From GCA-002712045 sp028112705 (GTDB lineage Bacteria > Pseudomonadota > Alphaproteobacteria > Rhodobacterales > Rhodobacteraceae): a DNA stretch of 64,000 nt. Each line of letters begins with the position of its first letter. Positions within the stretch are counted from its first letter, which is position 1. The position numbers and the translations under genes were made by a program. Positions 33,407 to 42,868 of this stretch are shown here, one piece after another. Below the pieces are notes generated by a model. The model saw nothing but the letters and a program-made list of their open reading frames with translations. It was not told the origin of the DNA and did not search any database. The stretch is from positions 1-64,000 of the forward strand of contig JAOGYN010000009.1 of NCBI GenBank assembly GCA_028112705.1, in the 5' to 3' direction.

Positions 33407-35392
33407 ATGTCTATTGAGAGGGAGGTTTTATGGAGTCCATCCGAAAATAGATCCACCAATACTATGTTGGCCAAATATAAATCTTGGCTGAGTTCGGAGC
33501 ACTTATTGTGCTTTGATAACTATCAAGAGCTTTGGGAATGGAGTGTCGATGACATTGAGTTTTTCTGGGAAACTATTTGGGATTTTTTTGATGTTAAGGC
33601 AAGTAAACTTTATTCAAAAGTTCTAGCAAAAAAAGAAATGCCAGGAACAGTATGGTTTCCTGGAAGTGAGCTAAATTATGTCGATCAGCTTTTACGACAG
33701 AAAGAGATAACTCCATATAAAATTGCTGTTGTTAGTCAATCTGAAACTTTTGGCCGTGTAGAACTAACGTGGACGGAGCTCTATCAACAGGTGGCAAGTG
33801 TTGCAGATCAGTTTAGAAAAGTTGGGCTTGAAAGGGGTGACAGAGTAGTTGCCATCTTACCTAATTCCACAACTGCCTTAATTGCATTTCTTGCTACAGC
33901 TAGTTTGGGAGGAATATGGTCTCTTTGTGCCCCTGATATGGGACATGTTGCAGTTCTAGATAGATTTAAGCAGATAAAACCAAAAATTCTGATTGCACAA
34001 GATGGGTATGTCTACGGAGGAAAAAAGATTGATCGCAAAGAGATAACTTACACTATCATGGAAAACTTACCTACATTGGAACAAACAATAATTCTACCTG
34101 TAAGTAATGATTTACCTAAAGGTGTATTGAATTGGAAAAATCTAATTAATAGTGTGGTGGATCTCGAAACTGAACAAGTTCCTTTTGATCACCCACTATG
34201 GATTGTTTACTCCTCTGGCACTACAGGAAATCCCAAACCAATTGTGCATGGTCATGGCGGTGTTTTATTAGTTGCTGCAGCACAATCGTTAAACATGGAT
34301 TTGACAAGTCAGGATAGATTTTCATGGCTAACTTCATCAGGTTGGATCATGTGGAATGCTCAGTGGATTGCTCTTTCACGAGGGGCCACTGTGGTTATGT
34401 TTGATTTTGCACCTAATTTTCCAGATATGCTAGAAGTTTGGCGATGGGTTGATAAGGAAAGGTTGACTTATTTTGGTGCGGGAGCGGCATTCTTTCTGTC
34501 TTGCTTAAAAGCTGGGATAGAACCAATTAATACCGTTAATTTAGATGATTTAATATCTGTGGGATCAACCGGATCTCCATTGAGTTCTGCAGGATATAAG
34601 TGGATTTATAAATCTGTAAAAGCGGATGTTTGGCTGGCACCTATTTCTGGTGGAACTGATCTTGCTGCGGCTTTTGTTATGGGTAACCCAATGGATGTGG
34701 TTCGAGATGGAGAAATGCAGGCGCGCGCTTTAGGAATTGCTGTTCACTCCTTTAATGAAAAAGGGCAAAAAATAATTGGTGAAGTGGGCGAACTTGTCTG
34801 TACTAAGCCTATTCCATCAATGCCTTTATACTTTTGGGGTGATTATGATAATAAACGCCTCATCTCGAGTTATTATGATACTTACCCAGGTGTATGGAGA
34901 CATGGAGATTGGATAGAATTCACCCCAAAGGGAGGTTCTGTGATTTATGGCCGTTCGGATGCAACTATAAATCGGAAAGGTTTACGTCTAGGATCATCTG
35001 AAATTTATCAAGCAGTTGAGGCGCTAGGTGAAGTGCAAGATAGTTTAGTCGTTGATTTGGAATTTTTGGGACAAGAAAGTTTTATGATTTTATTTGTTGT
35101 TTTAACCAGCAAAAAATTCCTTAATGACACTGTGACCAATACCATAAATGAATCAATACGAAGTGGCGTTTCAGCACGCTTTATTCCCAACCAGATTGTT
35201 CAAATAGAAGAAGTTCCAAGAACGATGTCAGGGAAAAAGTTAGAAGTACCAATTAAGAGGCTTTTACTTGGTAACGATCCAAGTGAAGTGGTTAATATAG
35301 ACTCTATGGCCAATCCAAAAAGTTTTGATTGGTTTAAAACTTTTGCGGATACTTATTTATCTAAAAGGAATGAGGAAAGTAATAACTTATGA
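33407..35392 (+). CDS. Acetoacetyl-CoA synthetase
   Basis: A 661-residue acetoacetate-CoA ligase, clearly longer than the other ligases here because of the ACS-N domain ('ELWEWSVDDIEFFWETIWDF', residues about 38-57). Motifs are 'VYSSGTTGNPKPIVHGHGG', 'SWLTSSGWIMWNAQW', 'ISGGTDLAAAF', 'HGDWIEFTPKGG' and the final 'PRTMSGKKLEVPIKRLL'. It activates acetoacetate for ketone-body or PHB-derived carbon use and pairs logically with phaA and phaB at 52-54 kb. ATG 33407 with GAGGA 9 bases upstream is preferred to TTG 33401. It overlaps tesB by ATGA. Confidence 0.9.
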   Translation: MSIEREVLWSPSENRSTNTMLAKYKSWLSSEHLLCFDNYQELWEWSVDDIEFFWETIWDFFDVKASKLYSKVLAKKEMPGTVWFPGSELNYVDQLLRQKEITPYKIAVVSQSETFGRVELTWTELYQQVASVADQFRKVGLERGDRVVAILPNSTTALIAFLATASLGGIWSLCAPDMGHVAVLDRFKQIKPKILIAQDGYVYGGKKIDRKEITYTIMENLPTLEQTIILPVSNDLPKGVLNWKNLINSVVDLETEQVPFDHPLWIVYSSGTTGNPKPIVHGHGGVLLVAAAQSLNMDLTSQDRFSWLTSSGWIMWNAQWIALSRGATVVMFDFAPNFPDMLEVWRWVDKERLTYFGAGAAFFLSCLKAGIEPINTVNLDDLISVGSTGSPLSSAGYKWIYKSVKADVWLAPISGGTDLAAAFVMGNPMDVVRDGEMQARALGIAVHSFNEKGQKIIGEVGELVCTKPIPSMPLYFWGDYDNKRLISSYYDTYPGVWRHGDWIEFTPKGGSVIYGRSDATINRKGLRLGSSEIYQAVEALGEVQDSLVVDLEFLGQESFMILFVVLTSKKFLNDTVTNTINESIRSGVSARFIPNQIVQIEEVPRTMSGKKLEVPIKRLLLGNDPSEVVNIDSMANPKSFDWFKTFADTYLSKRNEESNNL

Positions 35393-36264
35393 AAGTTCCA
35401 GCAAACGAATTATTAAAATTAATTGAGTTAGAACAACTCGAAGTTAATTTATTTAGAGGCATTGGAACTGGGGGTGAAACAAGCACGCGAATTTTTGGTG
35501 GCCATGTCATAGCTCAGGCACTAGCGGCTGCTTATGGAACAGTAGAGGATCGCTTATGTCATTCGTTACACGCTTACTTTATTCGCCCCGGTGACCCAAG
35601 TATTCCTGTTATCTACGAAGTTGATAAAGCACGTGACGGTGGGAGCTTTACGACTAGGCGCGTAATAGCAATACAACATGGAAAACAAATCTTTAATATG
35701 TCAGCCTCATTTCAAATAAATGAAATGGGTTGGGAATACCAACATAAAATGCCCAATGTTGATAGGCCAGATGTTCTTAAAGATAGGGCTGATTTGAGAA
35801 AAACTATTGTAGAGAAAATCCCAAAAAGATTTCAAAATGATTTTATTAAACCACGGCCAATCGAGATTAGAGAAGTACAACCAAGGGATATTTTAAATCC
35901 AGAACCTACCTCTGATATTAATCATCTATGGTTTCGAATGCCTGGATCTAGGGGTTTAAATTTAATTAAGCAACAGTGTCTTCTAGCGTATGCTTCTGAT
36001 ATTAATCTTTTAAGTTCATCTCTTAGACCTCACGGATTGACCTGGTTTAAAGGTGGCATAATGACGGCAAGCCTAGATCATGCAATGTGGTTCCATAATC
36101 CTACACAATTCAGTGATTGGCATTTATATACAATGGATAGCCCTTTTACAGGGGGTGCCCGTGGGTTTAGCCGAGGAGAAATTTTTAATGAGAGTGGCTT
36201 ACTAATAGCAAGTGTTGCACAAGAAGGACTAGTGCGTAAAGTTAAGTTAAAAGAGAAAAACTAA
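35389..36264 (+). CDS. tesB: Acyl-CoA thioesterase II
   Basis: A 291-residue double hot-dog thioesterase that releases free acids from acyl-CoA. It has the N-terminal 'FGGHVIAQALAAAYGTV' and 'SLHAYFIRPGDPSIPVIYEV' of TesB, 'DGGSFTTRRVIAIQHG', the second hot-dog 'SLDHAMWFHNP' with the catalytic Asp, and 'GGARGFSRGEIFNESG'. The overlap with acetoacetyl-CoA synthetase (ATGA) ties it to acyl-CoA turnover. Length and motifs are normal. Confidence 0.92.
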   Translation: MKVPANELLKLIELEQLEVNLFRGIGTGGETSTRIFGGHVIAQALAAAYGTVEDRLCHSLHAYFIRPGDPSIPVIYEVDKARDGGSFTTRRVIAIQHGKQIFNMSASFQINEMGWEYQHKMPNVDRPDVLKDRADLRKTIVEKIPKRFQNDFIKPRPIEIREVQPRDILNPEPTSDINHLWFRMPGSRGLNLIKQQCLLAYASDINLLSSSLRPHGLTWFKGGIMTASLDHAMWFHNPTQFSDWHLYTMDSPFTGGARGFSRGEIFNESGLLIASVAQEGLVRKVKLKEKN

Positions 36265-36275
36265 GGTTGTACTGA

Positions 36276-37889
36276 TTATTTTCCCCGCAGTAGAAATCGC
36301 TGAACTTTACCACTTGGTGTTTTTGGTAATTCATCAATAAAAGAAACTTCTCTTGGAAAGGCATGTGCTGAAAGTCTTTTTCTAACATAGTTTTGAAGTT
36401 CAACTATAAGAGAATCGGATGCAGAGAATCCTTTTTGTAATACTATAAATGCTTTTACAATCTCTGTTCTCTCTGGATCTGGTTTTCCAATAACGGCAGC
36501 TTCAGTAACGGCTTGATGCTCAATTAGAGCACTTTCTACATCAAAAGGTCCAATACGGTAACCACTCGATGTAATTATATCATCACTTCGCCCAACAAAG
36601 AAATAATAACCCTCTTTGTCTTTCATCATAGTATCGCCTGATAAATACCAATTTTTTTGGATTGGTGATGTGGCTCCATATCCATAACTTTTAAACATAA
36701 ATAGGGGAGATTCACTTATATTGATTGCTAAATTCCCAGGTTCACCTGGGGGTAAAGGATTATTTTCTTGATCAAGAATGTCAACTGTCATGCCTGGCAT
36801 AGGCAACCCTGCTGACCCCTTTTTTTGTTTGTGTTTCAGACCGTGATGGTTAGCTAGGGTCATACCAAATTCACTTTGCCCGTAATGATCACATAAAGGA
36901 GTTTCCAATTCTTTTTCTGCCCATCGTGAAAGCTCAGGATTTAGTGGTTCGCCGGCGCTACTAGCAACGCGCAGTTTTCCTTTGAGTTTTAATTTTAGTT
37001 CCTTATCGGCACTCATTAATAAACGATAGACTGTAGGCGCTGCAGCAAGATTATTGATATTAAGTTTTTCTATCACTGAGAGAGTTGACTCAGTAGTGAA
37101 GCCCCCTTCATACATTGTGGTTGTTGCCCCCAGTAATAAAGGGCCAATAACCGCATATAACAAACCGTAGGCCCATCCAGGATCGGCCATGCACCAATAA
37201 GAATCAGTTTTACGAAGACCAATCCCATAAATCATATAAGCTGCAATAGCGGTAAGCATTTCATTTGGATAAACAACACCCTTTGGATTACCTGTTGTTC
37301 CAGACGTGAATAATGTCGTAAAGGGATCAATTCTTGTCAAAGAGACTGTTTTTAAATCTGTTTTTTGTTTTATTAATTTTTTATTAAAATTTTCTTCACT
37401 ATCCTTCGATCGGTCAATTTCAATAATAAGTGGGCAGTTAGGCAAGTCATCAAGCTTTGATTTATTTATAGAATCTGTAAGAATTATTTTAGCATTACTA
37501 CCAGTTTTTTTTGATACTCTGGTCTCAATTGCTTTTGGACCAAATGCAGTAAATAGGGGTTGATAGACTGCACCGATACGCCATGTGCCAACTATTACAA
37601 CTAAAAGTTCGGGTATTCGGGGCAAGAGTCCAGCAACGACATCACCATTTTTAATCCCTTTTTGTATGAGCATATTTGCGAATTGCTTTGATTTAACTTC
37701 TAAACTGCGATAGCTCAATTTTTCAAACTCACTTTTAGAGCTAATCCAATTTAAGGCAATTTTATTTGAATTCACCCAACGGTCACAGCATTCATATGCA
37801 GCATTCCAACCATGCTCTTTTCCTGAAAAAACACTATCCTCAAATTCCTTAAGGTCAAAAGTATCAAAAATTTTCTGGTATTCTAGCAT
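36276..37889 (-). CDS. AMP-dependent acyl-CoA synthetase (acetyl/medium-chain type)
   Basis: A 537-residue adenylate-forming ligase close to the acetyl-CoA synthetase / medium-chain ACSM group. It has 'LFTSGTTGNPKGVVYPNEM', 'MADPGWAYGLLYAVIGPLL', 'DHYGQSEFGMT', 'WYLSGDTMMKDKEGYYFFV' and 'DDIITSSGYRIGPFDVESA', ending 'PKTPSGKVQRFLLRG' with the conserved Lys. The substrate is an unspecified short or medium acid. Fourth ligase within 9 kb; convergent with tesB, with an 11-base gap. Confidence 0.87.
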   Translation of the reverse strand: MLEYQKIFDTFDLKEFEDSVFSGKEHGWNAAYECCDRWVNSNKIALNWISSKSEFEKLSYRSLEVKSKQFANMLIQKGIKNGDVVAGLLPRIPELLVVIVGTWRIGAVYQPLFTAFGPKAIETRVSKKTGSNAKIILTDSINKSKLDDLPNCPLIIEIDRSKDSEENFNKKLIKQKTDLKTVSLTRIDPFTTLFTSGTTGNPKGVVYPNEMLTAIAAYMIYGIGLRKTDSYWCMADPGWAYGLLYAVIGPLLLGATTTMYEGGFTTESTLSVIEKLNINNLAAAPTVYRLLMSADKELKLKLKGKLRVASSAGEPLNPELSRWAEKELETPLCDHYGQSEFGMTLANHHGLKHKQKKGSAGLPMPGMTVDILDQENNPLPPGEPGNLAINISESPLFMFKSYGYGATSPIQKNWYLSGDTMMKDKEGYYFFVGRSDDIITSSGYRIGPFDVESALIEHQAVTEAAVIGKPDPERTEIVKAFIVLQKGFSASDSLIVELQNYVRKRLSAHAFPREVSFIDELPKTPSGKVQRFLLRGK

Positions 37890-37994
37890 TGAGATCCTAA
37901 TTATTTATTGTTTAATCTATGCGCTCTTTTAGAAGTAAACTTGGTTTGGATTGAATTGTCTACTCATCTTCACTGCTTTTAAATAACTAGTACT

Positions 37995-38885
37995 TTATGA
38001 GGATTCATTCCCATAAAATACTTCAATGAAAGCGGCAGCAACAATACCTATTGCGCCTATCCATTGAATAAGTACCATCGTCTCTTCCGGAACTAAAATT
38101 GACGCACTTATAATTGCTACTATTACCTCTGACATCATGAGGATTCCAACGCGACCTGGAAATAATATAGTTGATATTTTAAACACAACTATAAATGCTG
38201 GTGCTAGAACAAATATTGACCAAATTGCTGCAGTTGGAAAGGCCACCTTGATTGCGGTGATGCTGGGAAACGGATCCATATAAAATAGTATTGCAAAAAG
38301 AACTGATATTACCGTTGTCGACATATATACAAATGTTGAAATTGATAGAATGTGAGTATACGAATATTTTTTGAGTGTAGATCCACCAATTGCCCAACAA
38401 ATACCTGATAAAACTGCAAATAAGTCACCTACATTTAATGGGTATTCCATGGAATTTGCCTGAGATAACAGCAGGAATAATCCTAAAAGCCCAATGCCGA
38501 TTGAAACAACTCTTGCCCTAGTGAAGCTTTCATTTAACCATATTACACCAATCGCTGTGGCCCAAATTGGTGATAGATAAAACAATAAGGTAGCTCTAAT
38601 TATAGTGGTTTCAATCAAGCCATACGCATAGAATGAAAATGCAGAGCCTATCATAAGCGAGGCAAAAATAGTGGTCTTAAAATTACCAAACATCTTTTTA
38701 TAATTAAATATAAAAAGTGGACATAAGATGAGTAATGGACATGCATTAAGCATAACGACAGCCCAAGATCCAGATATACCTACGCCCTCTATGGCTCGTA
38801 AGGGAATCCAATATACCCCCCATGCGGTAGAGCTTATAAAAATTAAAAGGCTTAAGGTGTTAACAGAATACTGCCGAGAAAACAT
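37995..38885 (-). CDS. DMT-superfamily (EamA) transporter
   Basis: A 296-residue protein with about ten membrane segments in two EamA repeats; 'SSTAWGVYWIPLRAIEG' in TM1 and 'ARVVSIGIGLLGLFLLLS' at TM5 match the family. It ends the operon that starts with the Rieske oxygenase (40435-41574, then SDR, then MBL hydrolase) with 6-base spacing from the MBL gene, so it probably exports a metabolite of that pathway. Cargo unknown. Confidence 0.83.
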   Translation of the reverse strand: MFSRQYSVNTLSLLIFISSTAWGVYWIPLRAIEGVGISGSWAVVMLNACPLLILCPLFIFNYKKMFGNFKTTIFASLMIGSAFSFYAYGLIETTIIRATLLFYLSPIWATAIGVIWLNESFTRARVVSIGIGLLGLFLLLSQANSMEYPLNVGDLFAVLSGICWAIGGSTLKKYSYTHILSISTFVYMSTTVISVLFAILFYMDPFPSITAIKVAFPTAAIWSIFVLAPAFIVVFKISTILFPGRVGILMMSEVIVAIISASILVPEETMVLIQWIGAIGIVAAAFIEVFYGNESS

Positions 38886-38891
38886 TTAATT

Positions 38892-39674
38892 TTACCAATT
38901 TTGGTCAGAATAATGATCGACACCACTTTTTGAAATTTCATTAAACCAAGTGACAGGATCTGACATTGAATTATTTCCAGTTAAGTATTTACTAATTATT
39001 TTTTCCATTTGTTTTTTACCAAATGAAGGTTCATGTCCAGCATGAATTATTTCAGCATCTAATTTTTGAAGTCTTTCCAAGGTTTTACGATATACTTGTT
39101 TATCAGAATGCGGATGAGTATCTAATAATTCGCCATTATAAATGGCATCACCCGAAAATAGAATTTTCTTTTTAACATCATATAGGCCAATGGAGCCGGG
39201 TGAATGGCCTGGCAAATGTAATATTTGAAATACTTTATCTCCAAGATCTACGACATCTCCTTCATCAAGATATCCAGTAAGGGGCGCAGGTTTAACACTG
39301 AAAGTTTGAGTGGAAAAATTAGGATGTTCTTTGGGATTAACAATTTCTATTTTGGTCCAACCTCCTTGATATATAGTCTCACTACGACCACCTGAGGCAA
39401 ATGCTTCTGATTCAGCCCTATGACCCAGACGACAAGAAAACTCATGCATACTTCCTGAGTGGTCAAAGTGAGAATGAGTACCAATTGCTTTTATTGGTCT
39501 ATCTGTTTCTTTCATGATCCAATCTTTTAAAGGGTTGAGTCCCATACCTGTATCTATGACCAGATCATAATCACGTCCTTTAACATGCCAAATGTTACAA
39601 CGCATAAAATTTGCTACGCCAGTTTCTTGGATGCAGCTTATGTCTTCATTAATTTTTATATTTATTAGTCCCAT
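38892..39674 (-). CDS. MBL-fold metallo-hydrolase
   Basis: A 260-residue metallo-beta-lactamase fold hydrolase with 'IGTHSHFDHSGSMHEF' (HxHxDH zinc site), 'LHLPGHSPGSIGLYD', 'LFSGDAIYNGE' and a late His in 'IIHAGHEPSFGKK', a glyoxalase-II-like arrangement. ATG 39674 overlaps the SDR stop codon as TAATG and has GGAG 10 bases upstream, so I prefer it to ATG 39680. Third gene of the Rieske oxygenase operon; perhaps a thioester or lactone hydrolase. Confidence 0.82.
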   Translation of the reverse strand: MGLINIKINEDISCIQETGVANFMRCNIWHVKGRDYDLVIDTGMGLNPLKDWIMKETDRPIKAIGTHSHFDHSGSMHEFSCRLGHRAESEAFASGGRSETIYQGGWTKIEIVNPKEHPNFSTQTFSVKPAPLTGYLDEGDVVDLGDKVFQILHLPGHSPGSIGLYDVKKKILFSGDAIYNGELLDTHPHSDKQVYRKTLERLQKLDAEIIHAGHEPSFGKKQMEKIISKYLTGNNSMSDPVTWFNEISKSGVDHYSDQNW

Positions 39675-40438
39675 TACCATAAAGCTCCAGCATTAATTTG
39701 GATATCTTCATTTGTAAGTGCTGGACACTCACTTCCACAGGCAAATGCAATTAAAGCGGCAATTTCGCTTGGCTGCACAAGACGATTTTGGGGGTTTGTT
39801 TTCTTTAGATCATCTTTGGCTTTATTTTGACTTGTACCGTTTTCTTTTGAATATCGAAGGGCAGCACTATCCATCATTGGGGTCTCAACCCAAGTAGGAC
39901 TTACAGATATGCAAGAAATATTGTATGGAGCACCTTCAAGTGCTGTGACTTTACTTAATCCAATTAGCCCAGCTTTTGAAGCGCAGTATCCAGCATATCC
40001 TGCTGCACCAACTTTGCCAGCAGTTGATGCGATATTTACAATTCTACCAAATTTTTTATTAATCATCCCTGGCAGTAGCTCTTTGGTCATTAGAAATGGT
40101 CCTGTCAAATTAACATCTAATTGATCATGCCAATGTTCAGTATTATCATCTTTGATTTGGGCTTCTCTGTATATTCCAGCGGCATTTACTAAAATGCTTG
40201 GGTCTCCAATATTCTTTTTAATCTGGCTCGTAAATTCTTTTACAGATTTTTCATTTCCTACATTTAGGTGGAAGAAAAAACTATTTTTACCCAATATTTT
40301 TTGAACAGACTCAAATTGCTTACCTCCGCATCTGCGGGATCCAATTATTATTTTGTGCCCAGATTTCTGCAGAGCCTTTGCACTTTCAAGGCCAATTCCA
40401 CTTAGACCACCTGTTACAACGGCAATTCTTTCTATCAT
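39674..40438 (-). CDS. Short-chain dehydrogenase/reductase
   Basis: A 254-residue classical SDR: 'VTGGLSGIGLESAKALQ' for NAD(P), 'NAAGIYRE', 'VNIASTAGKVGAAGYAGYCA' with the catalytic Ser and the Y-x-x-x-K completing in 'YCASKAG', and 'EDIQINAGALW' at the end. It resembles 3-hydroxybutyrate-dehydrogenase-like SDRs. The start lies in an overlap with the Rieske oxygenase stop (ATGA), so it most likely oxidises that enzyme's product or a following intermediate. Confidence 0.84.
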   Translation of the reverse strand: MIERIAVVTGGLSGIGLESAKALQKSGHKIIIGSRRCGGKQFESVQKILGKNSFFFHLNVGNEKSVKEFTSQIKKNIGDPSILVNAAGIYREAQIKDDNTEHWHDQLDVNLTGPFLMTKELLPGMINKKFGRIVNIASTAGKVGAAGYAGYCASKAGLIGLSKVTALEGAPYNISCISVSPTWVETPMMDSAALRYSKENGTSQNKAKDDLKKTNPQNRLVQPSEIAALIAFACGSECPALTNEDIQINAGALW

Positions 40439-41574
40439 GTCATCGCATGTTGCACTAAGCGGTGGAAGTGGTGAAGTGCATGCTCACCCCTACCAGATCT
40501 ATTTGGATCAACAATTAGTGGGCCCTGATCATATCCTTTCGATTTCAAACCACGTTGAACACTCTCACATAAAGAAATATCTTCTGGCACTAAAATATTG
40601 GCAGCATATTTTTGACGGCCTTCATGAAAATTTCCTGATACTGATATTGAATGACCCTCAAATAGACATTTATCTATCGCTGTTGGCCGAACGATCGCAA
40701 AATTTAGGACCTCTGCTCCCGGTAATATATTTATTGTTGTATTAGGCCATAAGAACCAAAATGCGGATTTTTTAAATGGATCGTTTGGCTTTAATTTATA
40801 TGCAGTATTATTATCGTTTATATCTTCTCCTAATTGCCTCGCCCATAACCCAAAAGTGTCGTGTTTATAAGTATTCATAGAGATCATATCACAGAAATCT
40901 TTGTGTGCATGTTCGCAATGATAACACTCAACATAATTATCAACGACTACTTTCCAGCCTGCATTGATGTTGGTCATGCCTATATCATCTGCTAGGAATT
41001 TCGAATGGGTGTCCAATTTGTTAACAAATGGAGCGCGTACTCTGATATCTTTTTCAAGGTCTCCTGCAATTTCTGAAAGTGGAGGGGCATTAGGATCTAG
41101 GTTGACAAAGGCGCTATCTAAAAAAATCTCTAATTTCACTGATTTTAGAGAAAAATCTTTTTTGTTGAAACCAGGCCTATTTTCAGACCTCGGCGCGCCT
41201 CTTAATTGACCAGATTTTTCAAAAGCCCATGCGTGGTAAGGACAAACAATAGCTCTTGCAACGTTTCCTGATCCCTCTGGTAATAATTCATGTGCCCTAT
41301 GTTGGCAGACATTATAGAAAGCTCGTAATTTATTATCATCACCCATGATAACAAAAATATGTTGGTCACAAATTCTTAGAGTTATGTAGTCACCAGGTTC
41401 TGAAAACAAACTTTTATGAGCAACGTACTGCCAGGTTTTATAAAAGATTTTTTCTTTTTCTAATTCATAAATCTCCGTATCTGTATACATATATGATGGC
41501 AGTGTAAAAGATTCCTCAGGTATTTCTGACAATGGTTTAGGATACGAATAAAGCGAGTTATTTTTGCTTGGCAT
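40435..41574 (-). CDS. Rieske non-heme iron oxygenase alpha subunit
   Basis: A 379-residue ring-hydroxylating-type oxygenase of the branch that includes choline, glycine betaine and carnitine mono-oxygenases. The Rieske cluster motif is 'CQHRAHELL' plus 'CPYHAWAF' (CxH...CxxH, residues about 88-110). The mononuclear iron site is 'NYVECYHCEHAH' (Asp/Glu-x-x-His-x-x-x-x-His), with the later Asp near the C-terminus. It probably hydroxylates an N-methyl or quaternary amine, because betaine transport genes lie next to it. The needed reductase gene is not in the cluster. Confidence 0.85.
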   Translation of the reverse strand: MPSKNNSLYSYPKPLSEIPEESFTLPSYMYTDTEIYELEKEKIFYKTWQYVAHKSLFSEPGDYITLRICDQHIFVIMGDDNKLRAFYNVCQHRAHELLPEGSGNVARAIVCPYHAWAFEKSGQLRGAPRSENRPGFNKKDFSLKSVKLEIFLDSAFVNLDPNAPPLSEIAGDLEKDIRVRAPFVNKLDTHSKFLADDIGMTNINAGWKVVVDNYVECYHCEHAHKDFCDMISMNTYKHDTFGLWARQLGEDINDNNTAYKLKPNDPFKKSAFWFLWPNTTINILPGAEVLNFAIVRPTAIDKCLFEGHSISVSGNFHEGRQKYAANILVPEDISLCESVQRGLKSKGYDQGPLIVDPNRSGRGEHALHHFHRLVQHAMT

Positions 41575-41705
41575 GGTTTTCTCCGGGCTAATGGTAAAAT
41601 TTGATTGTTAATTATTATTAAAAAATTACCTTTTCTGCTCCAGAAGCGTCAAGATTTAAGTCGTTTCCATCAGGTAACTGCCTAAAAGTTTGTAATTCAA
41701 AGTAT

Positions 41706-42737
41706 TTAACCCCGAGCATTCATTGCTTTCATAATTATTGATCGGTCGATCTCTCCAAGTATCTCTCCACTATTACTGCAGGTGACAGGCAGAGCAATAT
41801 CTGTATCCGCACAAATATCGATAAGACTATCAATTTTTGCTGTATCTAGAATAGGATCAAAGCCCTTTGGTATTGATTTTTGTATTGTGGTACGCATAAC
41901 CTTACCCGCTGAAAGCACCTTGTACCTTGGCACATCTTCTGTAAAATCACGCACATACTTATCTATGGGGTTTGCTACAATTTCTTCAGGCGTTCCAATT
42001 TGGCTAATTTGACCATCTTTCATTATGGCGATTTTATCTCCCATCTTAATTGCTTCTAAAAAATCATGGGTAATAAATATAAGTGTTTTTTGTAATTTGC
42101 TTTGTAATTCAAGCAACTCATCCTGCATTTCTCTTCTAATTAAGGGATCAAGTGCTGAAAATGGTTCATCAAAAATCAATATTTCTGGATCTACTGCCAT
42201 TGCTCTTGCCAATCCAACGCGCTGCTGCATTCCCCCAGAAAGTTCTCGTGGATACATTTGGTCCCAACCCTCAAGTCCAACTAAATTTAGGATTTCCATT
42301 GCTTTCTCAGTGCGTTCTAATTTGCCCACCCCTCTAACTTCCAGCCCATAAGAAATATTGTCGATCACTCTGCGGTGTGGAAACAGACCGAAATGTTGAA
42401 AAACCATTGCCATTTTGTGCCGACGCAAATTACGGAGCTCTTTTTTATCCATTTTTGTGACGTCTTGGCCATCAATAACCACCTGTCCCCCGGTTGGTTC
42501 TATTAATCTTGAGATACATCTCACGAGAGTGGATTTACCTGAGCCAGATAAACCCATTACGACAAAACATTCACCCTTTTTTACTTCGAACGAAACATCC
42601 TTAACCGCAACAACGTGCCCAGTCTCACTTTGAATTTCAGCTCGACTTTTGGAGCGATCGTGGTTCTCTAGTACACGTTTTGGGTTATTACCAAATATTT
42701 TCCATACATCTTTACAAATTAACTTAACTTCTGACAT
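41706..42737 (-). CDS. proV: Glycine betaine/proline ABC transporter ATP-binding protein
   Basis: A 343-residue ATPase of the ProV/OpuAA type. Walker A 'GLSGSGKST', signature 'LSGGMQQRVGLARAM' and Walker B 'ILIFDEPFSALDPLI' are present, with the N-terminal 'CKDVWKIFGNNPKRVL' helix typical of betaine importers. After the nucleotide domain there is a short C-terminal part, partial compared with CBS-bearing homologues. It energises uptake of glycine betaine or related compatible solutes. Unusually, it is divergent from its permease gene, with 131 bases between the two start codons. Confidence 0.9.
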   Translation of the reverse strand: MSEVKLICKDVWKIFGNNPKRVLENHDRSKSRAEIQSETGHVVAVKDVSFEVKKGECFVVMGLSGSGKSTLVRCISRLIEPTGGQVVIDGQDVTKMDKKELRNLRRHKMAMVFQHFGLFPHRRVIDNISYGLEVRGVGKLERTEKAMEILNLVGLEGWDQMYPRELSGGMQQRVGLARAMAVDPEILIFDEPFSALDPLIRREMQDELLELQSKLQKTLIFITHDFLEAIKMGDKIAIMKDGQISQIGTPEEIVANPIDKYVRDFTEDVPRYKVLSAGKVMRTTIQKSIPKGFDPILDTAKIDSLIDICADTDIALPVTCSNSGEILGEIDRSIIMKAMNARG

Positions 42738-42868
42738 ATTTTGTTTCCCTATGTTAAATGCATTTAAGTTTGATAATTACCTAAGGGCAAGTACAAAAAT
42801 TACTTTTTTGGCTTTACAAACTGACTTTTTAATTAAAAATTATACACTATCAAATTTTGGGATATGTT

